This document shows, in pieces, positions 7,478-16,343 of a stretch of DNA of 45,936 bases. Below the pieces are notes generated by a model. The model did no database searches and was not told the DNA's origin. It saw only the letters and a list, made by a program, of their open reading frames with translations. A program made the position numbers and the translations under genes. The stretch's first letter is position 1. Each line of letters opens with the position of its first letter. The DNA is from Vibrio ichthyoenteri ATCC 700023 (GTDB lineage Bacteria; Pseudomonadota; Gammaproteobacteria; Enterobacterales; Vibrionaceae), in the NCBI RefSeq assembly GCF_000222605.1, contig NZ_AFWF01000094.1, positions 1-45,936 of the forward strand, in the 5' to 3' direction.

Positions 7478-8089
7478 ATGACTCGAACTCTACCTACTCT
7501 TTGCCTATTGTGTTCAGCCTTATTGCTAACGAGCACGGTTTCTGCACAAAAGCTCGATTCATTCCGTACGCTTAACCACCTTGATAACTACGGCAACTTA
7601 GATTTACGCAATAAACCTTATACTGAATTTGCCGATGGCTTTACTGTTAAAGGTAACCTCAACATCGCCAAAACTCAGATCAAGCGCCTACCTAAAGGCA
7701 CAACTATTGGCGGTAACCTTGAAGCCTCCAATAGCGAATTAGTCACGCTGGGTAAAGGCTCCACCATCCAAGGTTATGCTAACTTCCTTGGTGCGAAAAT
7801 TAAACGCTGGCCAGCTGGTATTAAAGTTGGCGGTTATCTCAACTTTACAGATACACCATTGGAAAAACTACCCAATCGTCTGAGAGTTAAAGGGGATCTT
7901 AGCGTCATGCGCACGCCACTGACGGCCTTACCCGAAGGCATCGTAGTTGAAGGCAACTTGTTTTTAAGTGGTTCTAAAATTGAACAATTCCCCGATACTA
8001 TGACGGTCAATGGCAACATTTATCTCGGTGGTAATCGTATTAGTAAATGGCCGACTAACCTGACCCTTGGTGGTGCCGTCGCACCTTAA
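7478..8089 (+). CDS. Exported protein with seven 20-residue solenoid repeats
   Basis: 203 residues with a signal peptide (hydrophobic LCLLCSALLLTS, cleavage after VSA near residue 23). From about residue 58 the sequence repeats every 20 residues with pattern G-N-L-x-x-x-x-x-x-I-x-x-x-P-x-x-x-x-V-x. Repeat starts include GNLNIAKTQIKRLP, GNLEASNSELVTL, GYANFLGAKIKRWP, GYLNFTDTPLEKLP, GDLSVMRTPLTALP, GNLFLSGSKIEQFP and GNIYLGGNRISKWP. This resembles short bacterial leucine-rich repeats or a beta-solenoid, so it is probably a secreted or periplasmic binding protein. There is no C-terminal anchor and no enzyme motif. The function is unknown; the fold is inferred. Confidence 0.7.
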   Translation: MTRTLPTLCLLCSALLLTSTVSAQKLDSFRTLNHLDNYGNLDLRNKPYTEFADGFTVKGNLNIAKTQIKRLPKGTTIGGNLEASNSELVTLGKGSTIQGYANFLGAKIKRWPAGIKVGGYLNFTDTPLEKLPNRLRVKGDLSVMRTPLTALPEGIVVEGNLFLSGSKIEQFPDTMTVNGNIYLGGNRISKWPTNLTLGGAVAP

Positions 8090-8151
8090 CCCCTTAATGT
8101 CTTCAGCTTCGTTTTCTTAACACATCCCAGAATCGCTTAGGTAGACGGCGT

Positions 8152-8177
8152 AAAAAAGGGTAGCCAAAGCTACCCTT
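8152..8177 (-). terminator. Terminator of acyltransferase gene
   Basis: A 9-bp stem AAGGGTAGC/GCTACCCTT (8156-8164 with 8169-8177), loop CAAA, with six T on the minus-strand 3' side (8152-8157), 25 bases after the stop. It may also stop the convergent plus-strand gene. Confidence 0.75.
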
Positions 8178-8201
8178 ACAGACGTGACATCATTCTATCG
8201 A

Positions 8202-9302
8202 CTACGCTTGGTTTTTAACCGGGTTTGCGTAGCTATCAATCAAAAACGAATGCGCACCTTGTGGCAAAGCATCTAATTTTTGTTGTAGTGTGGCTTTTAC
8301 ACTGTCATCAACACTCTCATCACCCGCCGCGAGCAAGTTAATTGGGAACAGTTTGTAATTAGCGTGAATTTGACGATCGATCTCTGCCGCCAGTTCATCT
8401 GGTGCCGCAAACGCTTGGTCAATCACATCACCAAAAGCAACGTTTATATGGCCTTTGTTGCCTACAATGCCTTGGATAATACTTTCAATATCTTCAAACT
8501 CACCTTTCTCATAACGACCGTTCACGGATTTTTCGTACAACTCGCGCGCTTTCGCTACATCACAAGGGTCGTTCTCGTAAGAAATTGAAACCGGTACGAT
8601 TTTTAAAGACTGGATATACTCAGAAAATTCGATTTTCTGCTTACGTCCTTCAACGTGAAACATTTTAAGAATTGCAGGTTCAGTGAAATCGTTGCCATCT
8701 TTCGCACGCCCTTCTCTTTGCGCTATCCAGATTGAGTTGCCCGTTTCGAGTGAGTGCTTGATGTAAGACGACAACGTACTAAGCGCTTTCATCATTTCAC
8801 GAGGCGCCTTCGCTGAACGTTTCACAATAAAGCTTTTGTTCAAACGCATGAGCTCAGTCGCACATGGTTTTTTCAACAAGTTATCACCAATCGCGATACG
8901 AACGGTATTGTGCCCGTTTTTAAACAAACCGTAGTTCACGAGCGCCGGGTCCATCGCGATGTCTCGATGATTTGATACAAACAAATATGCGCTGTTAGGG
9001 TCGAGTTTATCTAAACCAGTGTACGTGACACCTTGGGTTGTGTTGTTCAGTGTCTGATGTAGATATTTTTTTACTTCAAGCTGAATCGCTTCAATCGAAT
9101 TCAGTTTTGACCATTTAAACTTCAGATACACTTTAACCAATGGCGCCATCAGGGTTTTGAACCATGGTGCATGATTAGAGAAACGGTGCTGTAAGATAGC
9201 TGAGATAAACTCTTCATCTTGAATAAGGCGATCAATTGCCGCCGGAATCTCGTCATCATTATAAGGACGAATTTCAATGTAAGGATCAGTATTCGCAGTC
9301 AT
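8202..9302 (-). CDS. 1-acylglycerol-3-phosphate acyltransferase-like protein
   Basis: 366 residues of the PlsC/LPLAT superfamily, which transfers acyl chains to glycerophosphate-type acceptors at the membrane. Motif I is SNHRDIAMDP, where His and Asp are spaced H-x5-D rather than the common H-x4-D. Motif II-like FIVKRSAKAPREM and motif III-like QREGRAKDG follow. There is no obvious membrane segment, and long N- and C-terminal extensions lie around the roughly 200-residue core. The acceptor cannot be told. It is preceded by a possible 32-codon ORF ending 7 bases before its ATG and ends at its own terminator. Confidence 0.75.
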   Translation of the reverse strand: MTANTDPYIEIRPYNDDEIPAAIDRLIQDEEFISAILQHRFSNHAPWFKTLMAPLVKVYLKFKWSKLNSIEAIQLEVKKYLHQTLNNTTQGVTYTGLDKLDPNSAYLFVSNHRDIAMDPALVNYGLFKNGHNTVRIAIGDNLLKKPCATELMRLNKSFIVKRSAKAPREMMKALSTLSSYIKHSLETGNSIWIAQREGRAKDGNDFTEPAILKMFHVEGRKQKIEFSEYIQSLKIVPVSISYENDPCDVAKARELYEKSVNGRYEKGEFEDIESIIQGIVGNKGHINVAFGDVIDQAFAAPDELAAEIDRQIHANYKLFPINLLAAGDESVDDSVKATLQQKLDALPQGAHSFLIDSYANPVKNQA

Positions 9303-9308
9303 TAGGGT

Positions 9309-9407
9309 CTACATTAGTGACAAATCGCGGCTCATTCTACGCATAGAATCGCCTCTTGGCAGCATTAGAACACGCATATTTGCTAAGGTCAGACCAGAAC
9401 CAACCAT
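9309..9407 (-). CDS. Possible small ORF before the acyltransferase gene
   Basis: An ATG-started 32-codon ORF (MVGSGLTLANMRVLMLPRGD and on, rich in Met and Arg) ends TAG 7 bases before the acyltransferase ATG. The frame stays open upstream to about 9476 but without a normal start codon. The spacing suggests translational coupling or a leader peptide. No Shine-Dalgarno is convincing and the opposite strand is also open here, so it may be chance. I do not recognise it. Confidence 0.25.
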   Translation of the reverse strand: MVGSGLTLANMRVLMLPRGDSMRRMSRDLSLM

Positions 9408-9491
9408 TCCTGATACACCAATAGCGGCTGTTGTTGGCTTTTTGAGTCGAGAAACGGTAATCTTAGCGCCCCATATTTATCGAGCGATACC

Positions 9492-10094
9492 ATGCACTAC
9501 GCTATTTCTCATCAGACATCTGATATTCAATTTCTATCCGTCACACCACGTAAAAAGCTGATGAAGCACACATTACTTTCGGTAGACAACGGTTTAGTTC
9601 TGGTTCGATTGGGGAAACATGAATATGCTGTCAAGCCCGGCCAAGCAATGTGGCTTCCGTTTGACTGCTTAACGTCGATTTGCTGTTTACCGCAAACCAC
9701 AATGCAAACCGTCGAGTTGTCATGTCGCGTCACTAGCACTTTACCAAAACAAGCGGGTTACATTGAACTCAATGAGCTCACTCAAGCTCTACTTAATCGT
9801 ATGGCGACGATGGCAGATGAACATCACGCCAAAATCGATCTACTAACCGTGTTACGTGCAGAGATAGGCCTCTATTCGCCTCAGTTAGATCTTGATGAGT
9901 TAAGCGAGAAAATCTCCCATTGGCAGCCAAACGTCACCAGTCCACTCGATCAGAGCGTCCAAGTTGCACTGCGCGTCCGTGAAGCTCGTAAACGCTTGCT
10001 ATCAGGACAAGACAAAGCAAAAGTGGTCAATGAACTCTTTTCTGGCAATCAAGACGCCTATCGCGCTATCTGTCAATCAGTACTCGGTGAGTAG
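9492..10094 (+). CDS. AraC-type sensor (cupin-like) domain protein lacking a clear HTH
   Basis: 200 residues. The N-terminal half resembles the cupin sensor of AraC-type regulators: HTLLSVDNGLVLVRLGKHEYAVKPGQAMWLPFDCL has the typical strand then P-G-x-x-x-W-L-P turn. The C-terminal half is helical (VQVALRVREARKRLLSGQDKAKVVNELFSG) and might be a worn-down or shortened helix-turn-helix region, but the two full AraC HTH units (about 100 residues) are not present. It could be a truncated regulator or a small stand-alone sensor. It lies between the divergent acyltransferase and the convergent amylase genes. Confidence 0.6.
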   Translation: MHYAISHQTSDIQFLSVTPRKKLMKHTLLSVDNGLVLVRLGKHEYAVKPGQAMWLPFDCLTSICCLPQTTMQTVELSCRVTSTLPKQAGYIELNELTQALLNRMATMADEHHAKIDLLTVLRAEIGLYSPQLDLDELSEKISHWQPNVTSPLDQSVQVALRVREARKRLLSGQDKAKVVNELFSGNQDAYRAICQSVLGE

Positions 10095-10129
10095 GGTTTA
10101 TAAGTAAGTAATAACTCGCTGTCAGTTAC

Positions 10130-11485
10130 TTAACTGACAGCGGGCACCAACATTGCCCCACTGCGAGGAGAGACTTCAACCACCAGCAGCTCTTCTCGCT
10201 CACAGCGACTCTTGAGCAAAATATCACGCCACTCTCCCTCAACCGACAGTTCAAATCGCTGAACTTTGTTGGATTTGTTAAGTAGAACCAAGCCTTTATC
10301 GCCACGAGCAAACGCCAAAGTATCATCCCCCCACTGCAAAACATGCATCGAGCAACCATGCATTAGATTATGGAATTGAATCATGGCTCTCATCGCAGAG
10401 CTTTGCCACCCCTCCAACCAGCGGGGCGAGCCTTGTTTATCTTCCATACCACTCGTATTGAGATCGCTATAGATAAGCGGCACGCCGCCATCGCGCCCAA
10501 GAAGATAGATGTAAGCGAGTGCTTCCCACTCCTCTTCCATGACTAATCCTGCAAACACGGCATTGTTAGGAATGTCATGGGTAATGGCAAAGGTGACCGC
10601 ACGACTTTCAGCTAACGCTTGGCCTAAGCTGTACGGGTCGACCAAACTGGTTAGCGATCCTGTCGGTTGAAAAGCTTGCAATAATGTTTGGAATAAGGGG
10701 AAATCGTATGCCGCTAAAGGCGTGGCCGCTAAATAAGGTTCGAGAAAATTCTGATACTCTTGTTTCGTCGCACCACCATCGGTAATAATCTCAGCAAAGA
10801 TATGCATACCTTCACAAATATCAGCGCTCCATACCTGCGTGAGATGCTCCAACGTCATATGCTTTGCCGCATCAATACGAAATCCTTTGACTCCTAATTG
10901 CTTTAAAGCGACTAAGTAAGCACGCTGCTGGCTAACCACATGGGGGTTATCTTTGAGTGTAGGAAGGCCGGGATCATTTTCATCTCCCACCAAGCGACCG
11001 TGTTGAACTTGCCACTTATCACGCCAATCGGAAATTCTAAACGCTTCAACAAAATCGACATCCCTAAACAGTGGTAAAGTTAAATCACCAAATAATCTCT
11101 GAGCTTGATAATAATCGTGATCTTGTTGATATTGCGCGAGCACATCAGTATTGGGATATTGCAAATCGTGGCGAATATCCGATTCATTGGCCATATGATT
11201 GAAAACCACATCGACATACACATGAATACCCAGCGAATCTAACGTTGTTATCATCGAACGCAAAGCAGTTAAGTTGCCGAGTTGATTGTCGACAACCCGA
11301 TAATCTTGTGGTTGATAGCGCTGCCACCACGGCGTACCTTGCGGCAAACTCAGGGATTTCATTGCCGGAGATATCAGCACAGAGCGATAACCCAGTTGAG
11401 CAATAGTGGTCGCTTCCTCTTCAATCAGCGCATAAGGCCAATCGAACGCATGCAAAATCACATCCGTATTTTCAATCTTATCCAT
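10130..11485 (-). CDS. Alpha-amylase family (GH13) glycosidase, cytoplasmic
   Basis: Glycoside hydrolase family 13 enzyme acting on alpha-glucans. The four conserved regions are visible: DVVFNH (I), GFRIDAAKHM with the nucleophile Asp (II), FAEII with the acid/base Glu (III), and ITHDIPNN with the transition-state Asp (IV). There is no signal peptide, so it acts in the cytoplasm, perhaps on maltodextrins or glycogen. The chosen start is the ATG at 11485 (MDKIENTD, 451 residues) with GAAGAG upstream; an upstream ATG at 11524 would add 13 residues. The C-terminal all-beta domain looks complete. A hairpin overlaps the stop codon. The exact substrate cannot be decided. Confidence 0.85.
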   Translation of the reverse strand: MDKIENTDVILHAFDWPYALIEEEATTIAQLGYRSVLISPAMKSLSLPQGTPWWQRYQPQDYRVVDNQLGNLTALRSMITTLDSLGIHVYVDVVFNHMANESDIRHDLQYPNTDVLAQYQQDHDYYQAQRLFGDLTLPLFRDVDFVEAFRISDWRDKWQVQHGRLVGDENDPGLPTLKDNPHVVSQQRAYLVALKQLGVKGFRIDAAKHMTLEHLTQVWSADICEGMHIFAEIITDGGATKQEYQNFLEPYLAATPLAAYDFPLFQTLLQAFQPTGSLTSLVDPYSLGQALAESRAVTFAITHDIPNNAVFAGLVMEEEWEALAYIYLLGRDGGVPLIYSDLNTSGMEDKQGSPRWLEGWQSSAMRAMIQFHNLMHGCSMHVLQWGDDTLAFARGDKGLVLLNKSNKVQRFELSVEGEWRDILLKSRCEREELLVVEVSPRSGAMLVPAVS

Positions 11486-11741
11486 AAGAGTCTCTTCGTC
11501 ACTCCCCACGTGTCTGCTGACCATAATCGCACAATCATCCTGCCAACAACCTAAAATAATTTATGCTCTGTTAGGTAAAACACAAACATCACCTTTACGT
11601 GATTCACCACAGCCCCAACTGCGTTAGATATAGTGCTACGTTCACAGTGGCAAAATCATTTTTCAATTTTATACCGAATTCTGTTTGCACGCTTTGCGAC
11701 GCGTCGCTATGCTGATTTTGTTCCCATCAAATAAGAAGTTA

Positions 11742-12671
11742 ATGATGACAGTAAACGACACTTACCCAATCGGTACTCCAGGTCAAAAATGGGGTGACTC
11801 AGAACGCCAAGCATGGCGCGAGCAAACCACTATCAAACGCTTATACAGTGAAGAAGTGCTACCAAAAATCGAAGCGCTGAAACAACGCTTTGATGTTGAG
11901 CAATATGGTGCGCTCTCTTATGACGCAGAGCGTTTCCCACTTTACTGCATCAAAAGTAAAAACTGGTCACAAGACAAACCAAGCGTATTAATTACTGGTG
12001 GTGTCCACGGTTACGAGACAAGTGGTGTGCAAGGTGCGTTAGAATTTGCCGCACAAAAAGCAGAGCCATACGCTGAAACCTTCAATATCGCTATCGCGCC
12101 CTGCGTAAGCCCATGGGGTTATGAGACAATTAACCGTTGGAATGCCCTCGCGACCGATCCAAACCGTTCGTTCTACCAAGACACACCAGCAGAAGAGTCA
12201 GCAGCATTACGTCAATTGGTTGCTAGCCTTGGCGATTTCTTAGTGCACTTTGATCTGCACGAGACCACTGATACGGACGAATCAGAATTTAGACCCGCAC
12301 TGGCTGCTCGCGATGGCGTAGAGTACGATGCTGACACGATTCCTGACGGCTTCTACACCGTCGGTGACACACTAAACCCGCAACTAGAGTTTCAAGCGGC
12401 AATCATTGCCTCTGTTGCGAAAGTAACCCATATCGCACCTGCCGATGAGAAAGGCGAGATCATTGGTTCTGAAGTGGTACAAGAAGGGGTGATCCTCTAT
12501 CCGATGAAGCAACTTGGCCTATGTGGTGGTGTAACAGATTGCCTATTCCATACGACGACTGAGGTGTATCCGGACAGCCCGAAAGTAACCGACGCTGAAT
12601 GCAATCAAGCACAAGTTGCTGCGATCACCGGCGGTTTAGATTTTGTTATCGCCAATCACTTGAACGCATAA
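11742..12671 (+). CDS. M14-family metallocarboxypeptidase-like protein
   Basis: 309 residues from ATG 11742 (AAGAAG precedes it); a longer frame from 11685 is less likely. The zinc-peptidase M14 residues are visible: H-x-x-E in GGVHGYETSG, the third zinc ligand in HFDLHETTD, the substrate Arg in DPNRSF, and the catalytic Glu in TTTEVYPD. It would cleave a C-terminal amino acid or an amide bond, as in the carboxypeptidase or aspartoacylase/succinylglutamate desuccinylase branch. There is no signal peptide, so cytoplasmic. It is divergent from the GH13 gene and ends at a strong terminator. Confidence 0.8.
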   Translation: MMTVNDTYPIGTPGQKWGDSERQAWREQTTIKRLYSEEVLPKIEALKQRFDVEQYGALSYDAERFPLYCIKSKNWSQDKPSVLITGGVHGYETSGVQGALEFAAQKAEPYAETFNIAIAPCVSPWGYETINRWNALATDPNRSFYQDTPAEESAALRQLVASLGDFLVHFDLHETTDTDESEFRPALAARDGVEYDADTIPDGFYTVGDTLNPQLEFQAAIIASVAKVTHIAPADEKGEIIGSEVVQEGVILYPMKQLGLCGGVTDCLFHTTTEVYPDSPKVTDAECNQAQVAAITGGLDFVIANHLNA

Positions 12672-12750
12672 CGAAACGCTCGAAGTAAATCAATCCAACT
12701 GAAGCCGCACGTCTGATTGAAGCCAGTCGACGTATTCAGATTGAGCATTA

Positions 12751-12781
12751 AAGAGCCAGCAAAAATTGCTGGCTCTTTTTT
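12751..12781 (+). terminator. Terminator of M14 gene
   Basis: A 12-bp stem (12751-12762 with 12766-12777), loop AAA, followed by six T. About 80 bases past the stop. Confidence 0.85.
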
Positions 12782-12819
12782 CGATAAGCTCTTACTCGAT
12801 CTCACGAGATCAATATGAA

Positions 12820-13715
12820 TCACTCAATATCAATGACGACCTTTCCGATAGCTTGACCGCTCGCCAATCGCTTATGCGCGCCTGAAACATCCGCTAAGTT
12901 ATAACGCTCCACGTCGACAATCGGTGTTAAGCCGCCCGCTTCGACGATTTTTGCCAACTCAGAAAGGATGATGTGATGCTCTGCACGACCGACGTTATGA
13001 ATCATCGGAATCAACATAAAGACCACATGTAGGGACAGTCCTTTCATGTGAATCATACTTAAATCTTGTTCATGCAATGTCACTGTCGTGGCAATTTGAC
13101 CATTCAGTTTCGCCGCTTCAATCGAATTATTTAAATTTGCGCCACCCACTGAATCAAAGATAAGGTCAAAACCATTACCCGATGTATATTTTGCAACGTA
13201 GTCTGCGACTGATTCCGTTGTAAAATCAATGGCTGTTGCACCCAATTGACTCACCAATTCGCCTTGCTCACCGCCACGAGCAGTCGAATATACCTCTGTA
13301 TTCCAATACTTCGCCAACTGCAATGCAACATGCCCAACGCAGCCGCTTCGCGCATTGAAATATTACGAGGCTTCAGCGCCACTAAATTCTCATCAGCCAA
13401 CATGTACTCAGCCAGCGCGCCCGGTAAGTCGGCCAAACCACCCGCGCAGCCATAAACTTCATCACCGACAGCAAAGCGCGTCACGCCTTCACCCACCGCA
13501 TCAACCACACCAGCAAAGTCCATACCCAACACGGCCGGAAGCGATGGATGAAAAGGTAGGCCCTCGCCCATTTCACGAATCATCATATCGACGGTATTCA
13601 CACTTGATGCCGCTACTTTAACGACAATGTGCCCCGCTTTGACTTCTGGTTTTACTAGTTCAGCACTTTCAAATACTTCAGGGCCGCCAAATTGATTAAT
13701 TACCGTTGCTTTCAT
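12820..13715 (-). pseudogene. MDR (quinone oxidoreductase-like) dehydrogenase, internal deletion and frameshift
   Basis: Two overlapping frames together make one medium-chain dehydrogenase/reductase. The upstream frame (13251-13715) gives the catalytic domain: MKATVINQFGGPEVFE, ASSVNTVDMMIR, GMDFAGVVDAVGEGV, GDEVYG, up to MREAAAL. The second frame resumes at GHVALQLAKYW and runs through VYSTARGGEQ, FDLIFDSVGG to GKVVIDIE. Between AAAL and GHVALQLAKYW the family normally has about 30-35 residues including the NADPH-binding G-x-G-x-x-G loop; here they are missing and the frame changes (about 13325-13345). Because the deleted length is not a multiple of three and the cofactor site is lost, the gene should be dead. 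It is last in the LysR-flanked operon. Confidence 0.85.
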
Positions 13716-13889
13716 AGAATTTAGCCTTTGTGTTTTTCCAAGAGGTCATTGCGCGCTAGCCACCTAACTCACGGCATTCTTTCCAAGCGCAATGTCATGT
13801 TGTCTAGCCAGTATAGACGTCAGCGCCTACCTAAAGAGACGCTCTCTGTCCATATTTCAATAGAAAGAGAGAGCGTAGCAGTGCTTAAT

Positions 13890-14696
13890 TTACGTACCTG
13901 ACGCAATAATGTTGTCGATATTTGCGATCACTTGCGCCACTTTTTCATCATTCAATGCGTCTGGGTGGGGCTGAGCGAAACGTTCAATATCGTTATCAAA
14001 ATACAACCCATGCGCTTGGCTAAACTCATCCGATACCGCCGCTCGAACGAGGATATCCGCCCCAAGAGACAAATCCCCACCATCTACGCCGTACGCATCT
14101 TTAACCATCTTGCTACCCAAAAAAGATTTCGGGTTAACGGAAACGACTATCGGGCCTTTTTGCCCATTCTGCTGGCCTAAAGAACGCGACCACATCGTCA
14201 GAGCCAATTTACTCTGTGCATACGCATCTGAATCACCGAGCGCACGTTTCCCCGTTAACGCATCTAGGTTGACGCTTGTTTGCGCCGCAGAAGAAAGATT
14301 GACCACTCTTCCTTCTGGCTTAAGCAATGGCATCAATGCTTTTGTCAGCATATACGGTGCAATGGTGTTGACCAGAAAACGAGTGTCTAACCCGTCAGCA
14401 CCTTTAGCAACCGGTAGCGTATAGACGCCGGCATTGTTAATCAGTACATCTAGCGAATCAAAGCGCTTACTCACTTCCACAGCCATATTGCGCACTGCTG
14501 TAAGATCGGAGAGATCAGCCACAATTGAATCCACTCGCACTGAATCATTCAGAGCTTGCAATTGTTGCTCAACATCTTGCACTTTCGCTGGTGTTCTACC
14601 ATGCACAATCACATGGTGATTTAGACCAACTAATACTTTGGCCGTTTCCAAACCGATGCCGTCTGTTGCACCAGTAATTAAAATCGTTTTGTTCAT
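13890..14696 (-). CDS. Short-chain dehydrogenase/reductase (SDR)
   Basis: Classical SDR oxidoreductase, cytoplasmic, using NAD(P)H. Nucleotide motif TGATDGIGLETA, structural NNAG, catalytic Ser in VVNLSSAAQ, and Y-x-x-x-K in YAQSK are all present in order. The start is set at ATG 14696 (MNKTILITG), with GGAG 7 bases upstream; the ATG at 14708 would add four residues. 268 residues, full length. It lies 3' of the DUF1330 gene and 5' of the dead MDR gene, all divergent from a LysR regulator, so it is probably part of a small substrate-induced reduction or detoxification operon. The substrate is unknown. Confidence 0.88.
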   Translation of the reverse strand: MNKTILITGATDGIGLETAKVLVGLNHHVIVHGRTPAKVQDVEQQLQALNDSVRVDSIVADLSDLTAVRNMAVEVSKRFDSLDVLINNAGVYTLPVAKGADGLDTRFLVNTIAPYMLTKALMPLLKPEGRVVNLSSAAQTSVNLDALTGKRALGDSDAYAQSKLALTMWSRSLGQQNGQKGPIVVSVNPKSFLGSKMVKDAYGVDGGDLSLGADILVRAAVSDEFSQAHGLYFDNDIERFAQPHPDALNDEKVAQVIANIDNIIASGT

Positions 14697-14711
14697 GAAA
14701 GGCTCCATAAA

Positions 14712-15020
14712 TTATGCTAAATCGTCTGTGGCTTCGATGAGTGCGTGATGGCTAATAGAACCGGCCGTACGTGCTTGTAAATGTGGGACATATTGTGGGT
14801 CATTCATAAAATCCACCGCCGCTTGGCGTGATGGCCACTCAATCACAATGCGCAGCGCCGGAGCTTCACGCTCACCCTCCAACGTTTCATGATTGCTCGT
14901 GCGAGCTAAATATCGACCGCCATATTGAGCCACCAGCTTATTGGCCGGACCAATATAATCGGCAACCCATTCATCATTCGTTGGGGTAACTTCTAGCACT
15001 GAATAGAATTGGTTAGACAT
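14712..15020 (-). CDS. DUF1330 family protein
   Basis: 102 residues with the dimeric alpha/beta-barrel pattern of DUF1330: YSVLEVTPTNDEWVADYIG, then GGRYLARTSNHETLEGE, RIVIEWPSRQAAVDFMNDPQY. Members are small cytoplasmic proteins of uncertain enzymatic role. First gene of the operon that continues with the SDR only a few bases downstream, and divergent from the LysR regulator, which probably controls it. Confidence 0.85.
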   Translation of the reverse strand: MSNQFYSVLEVTPTNDEWVADYIGPANKLVAQYGGRYLARTSNHETLEGEREAPALRIVIEWPSRQAAVDFMNDPQYVPHLQARTAGSISHHALIEATDDLA

Positions 15021-15294
15021 ACTAATTACCTTTTCAATAAACCAAATTATTGGCTCTTAACGTCTCGCGAAAATGTGATATCCCGTGGTGATGAAACAAA
15101 TTTAGCGTGCTTTTCAGGCAACAACAATATCGATAACGGCGATAATACTTTATAGTTTTTGTTGATAATAATAGGAAAAACGAGCAAATTACTTCCTAAG
15201 TCACAGTGAAAAATTGCGCATGCGGGTGGGTATTAAGTGAATAACTCAACAGAATTTCTATCGCTTGCCTTCCTCTCAATACGGATGGGAATTT

Positions 15295-16203
15295 ATGAAT
15301 ATTGAACACGTTAGGCTTTTTGTGCGATTGGCCGCGACTCATAACATTAGCCTGGCAGGGCAAGAACTTGGGCTATCGCCAGCGGTTGCCAGCGCTCATG
15401 TCGGAAAACTAGAAAATAGCTTGGGAGTGCGTTTAGTTCACAGGACGACACGCAAGGCATCTCTAACTGAAGAAGGGCACGCTTTTCTACCCCACGCTGA
15501 AGCATTATTAGAAAGTGTTGAAGCGGCACGTTCATCGGTTGGAGTCGGTGACAAAGTGCCTAGTGGGGTTTTAAGAGTTTCAGCCCCGGCTTCTTTTGGT
15601 CGTATGCATTTAATCCCAGCAATGCAAGCCTTTATGAGCGCTTATCCTGGCTTAAAGGTTGACTACCGCTTATCTGATTCCATCATCGATCTGGTTGAAG
15701 GGGGATTCGATGTGGCCATTCGCAATGCCGAATTAAAAGACTCTAGTCTCGTAGCACGAAAATTAGCGCCCGATACTCGTATTGCCTGTGCATCACCTGA
15801 ATACCTTTTAAAGCACGGCAATCCAACGCATCCTTTGGATTTACTCAAACATAATTGTGTCACGTTAAGCTGCTTTGACCATTGGACTTTTGAATCCCCA
15901 GAAGGCCCAATCAGTGTAAAAGCCAAGGGGGAGTTCAAAGCGGATAATGGCGAAGCCGTACGTGATGCATGCGTCTATGGTTTGGGGATCACCGTAAGTT
16001 CGACGTGGTGTAGTCATGAGCACCTCGCACGCGGAGAGTTAGTGCCGATTCTAACGGATTTTCCTTTTATCTCTGAAACGGCAATTTGGGCGGTTTACCC
16101 AAGCTCTCGATTACTCGCGCCGAAAGTGCGAGCTTTTATTGATTTCTTTAGTGATTATTTGGGCCCGATACCCTATTGGGAACAGGGATCGAAGGATAGC
16201 TAA
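15295..16203 (+). CDS. LysR-family transcriptional regulator
   Basis: 302 residues starting at ATG 15295 (MNIEHVRLFVRLA), preceded by GGATGGGA at good spacing; an upstream in-frame start at 15265 is less likely. The N-terminal winged HTH is clear (AGQELGLSPAVASAHVGKLENSLGVRLVHRTTRKASLTEEG). Residues 90-300 are the periplasmic-binding-protein-like effector domain with DYRLSDSIIDLVEGGFDVAIR. It is divergent from DUF1330-SDR-MDR across a 275-base gap, the standard arrangement for LysR control of the neighbouring operon. Confidence 0.92.
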   Translation: MNIEHVRLFVRLAATHNISLAGQELGLSPAVASAHVGKLENSLGVRLVHRTTRKASLTEEGHAFLPHAEALLESVEAARSSVGVGDKVPSGVLRVSAPASFGRMHLIPAMQAFMSAYPGLKVDYRLSDSIIDLVEGGFDVAIRNAELKDSSLVARKLAPDTRIACASPEYLLKHGNPTHPLDLLKHNCVTLSCFDHWTFESPEGPISVKAKGEFKADNGEAVRDACVYGLGITVSSTWCSHEHLARGELVPILTDFPFISETAIWAVYPSSRLLAPKVRAFIDFFSDYLGPIPYWEQGSKDS

Positions 16204-16285
16204 CACCCTTTAGGGCAATTAAATAACCATAGGTTTTCTAATTAAAATTTAAGACTTATGTTGATGGATATAAGATTGATACGGT

Positions 16286-16318
16286 TAAAAAAATGACTTC
16301 CAATTGGAAGTCATTTTT
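16286..16318. terminator. Bidirectional terminator between lysR and radical SAM gene
   Basis: A 12-bp perfect stem (16290-16301 with 16306-16317), loop AATT, is flanked by an A-run on the left and a T-run on the right, so it can end transcription from both convergent genes. Confidence 0.85.
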
Positions 16319-16343
16319 ATCAATAGAATGATCCACAGAGAGA

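Noticed and set aside
10117-10142. 11-bp hairpin overlapping the GH13 stop codon as a terminator
   Set aside because: Perfect stem, but no T-run on either strand; it could still affect mRNA stability.
13839-13876. Stem ACGCTCTCT/AGAGAGCGT after the SDR gene as a terminator
   Set aside because: Loop of 20 bases and no T-run; read-through to the MDR gene is expected.
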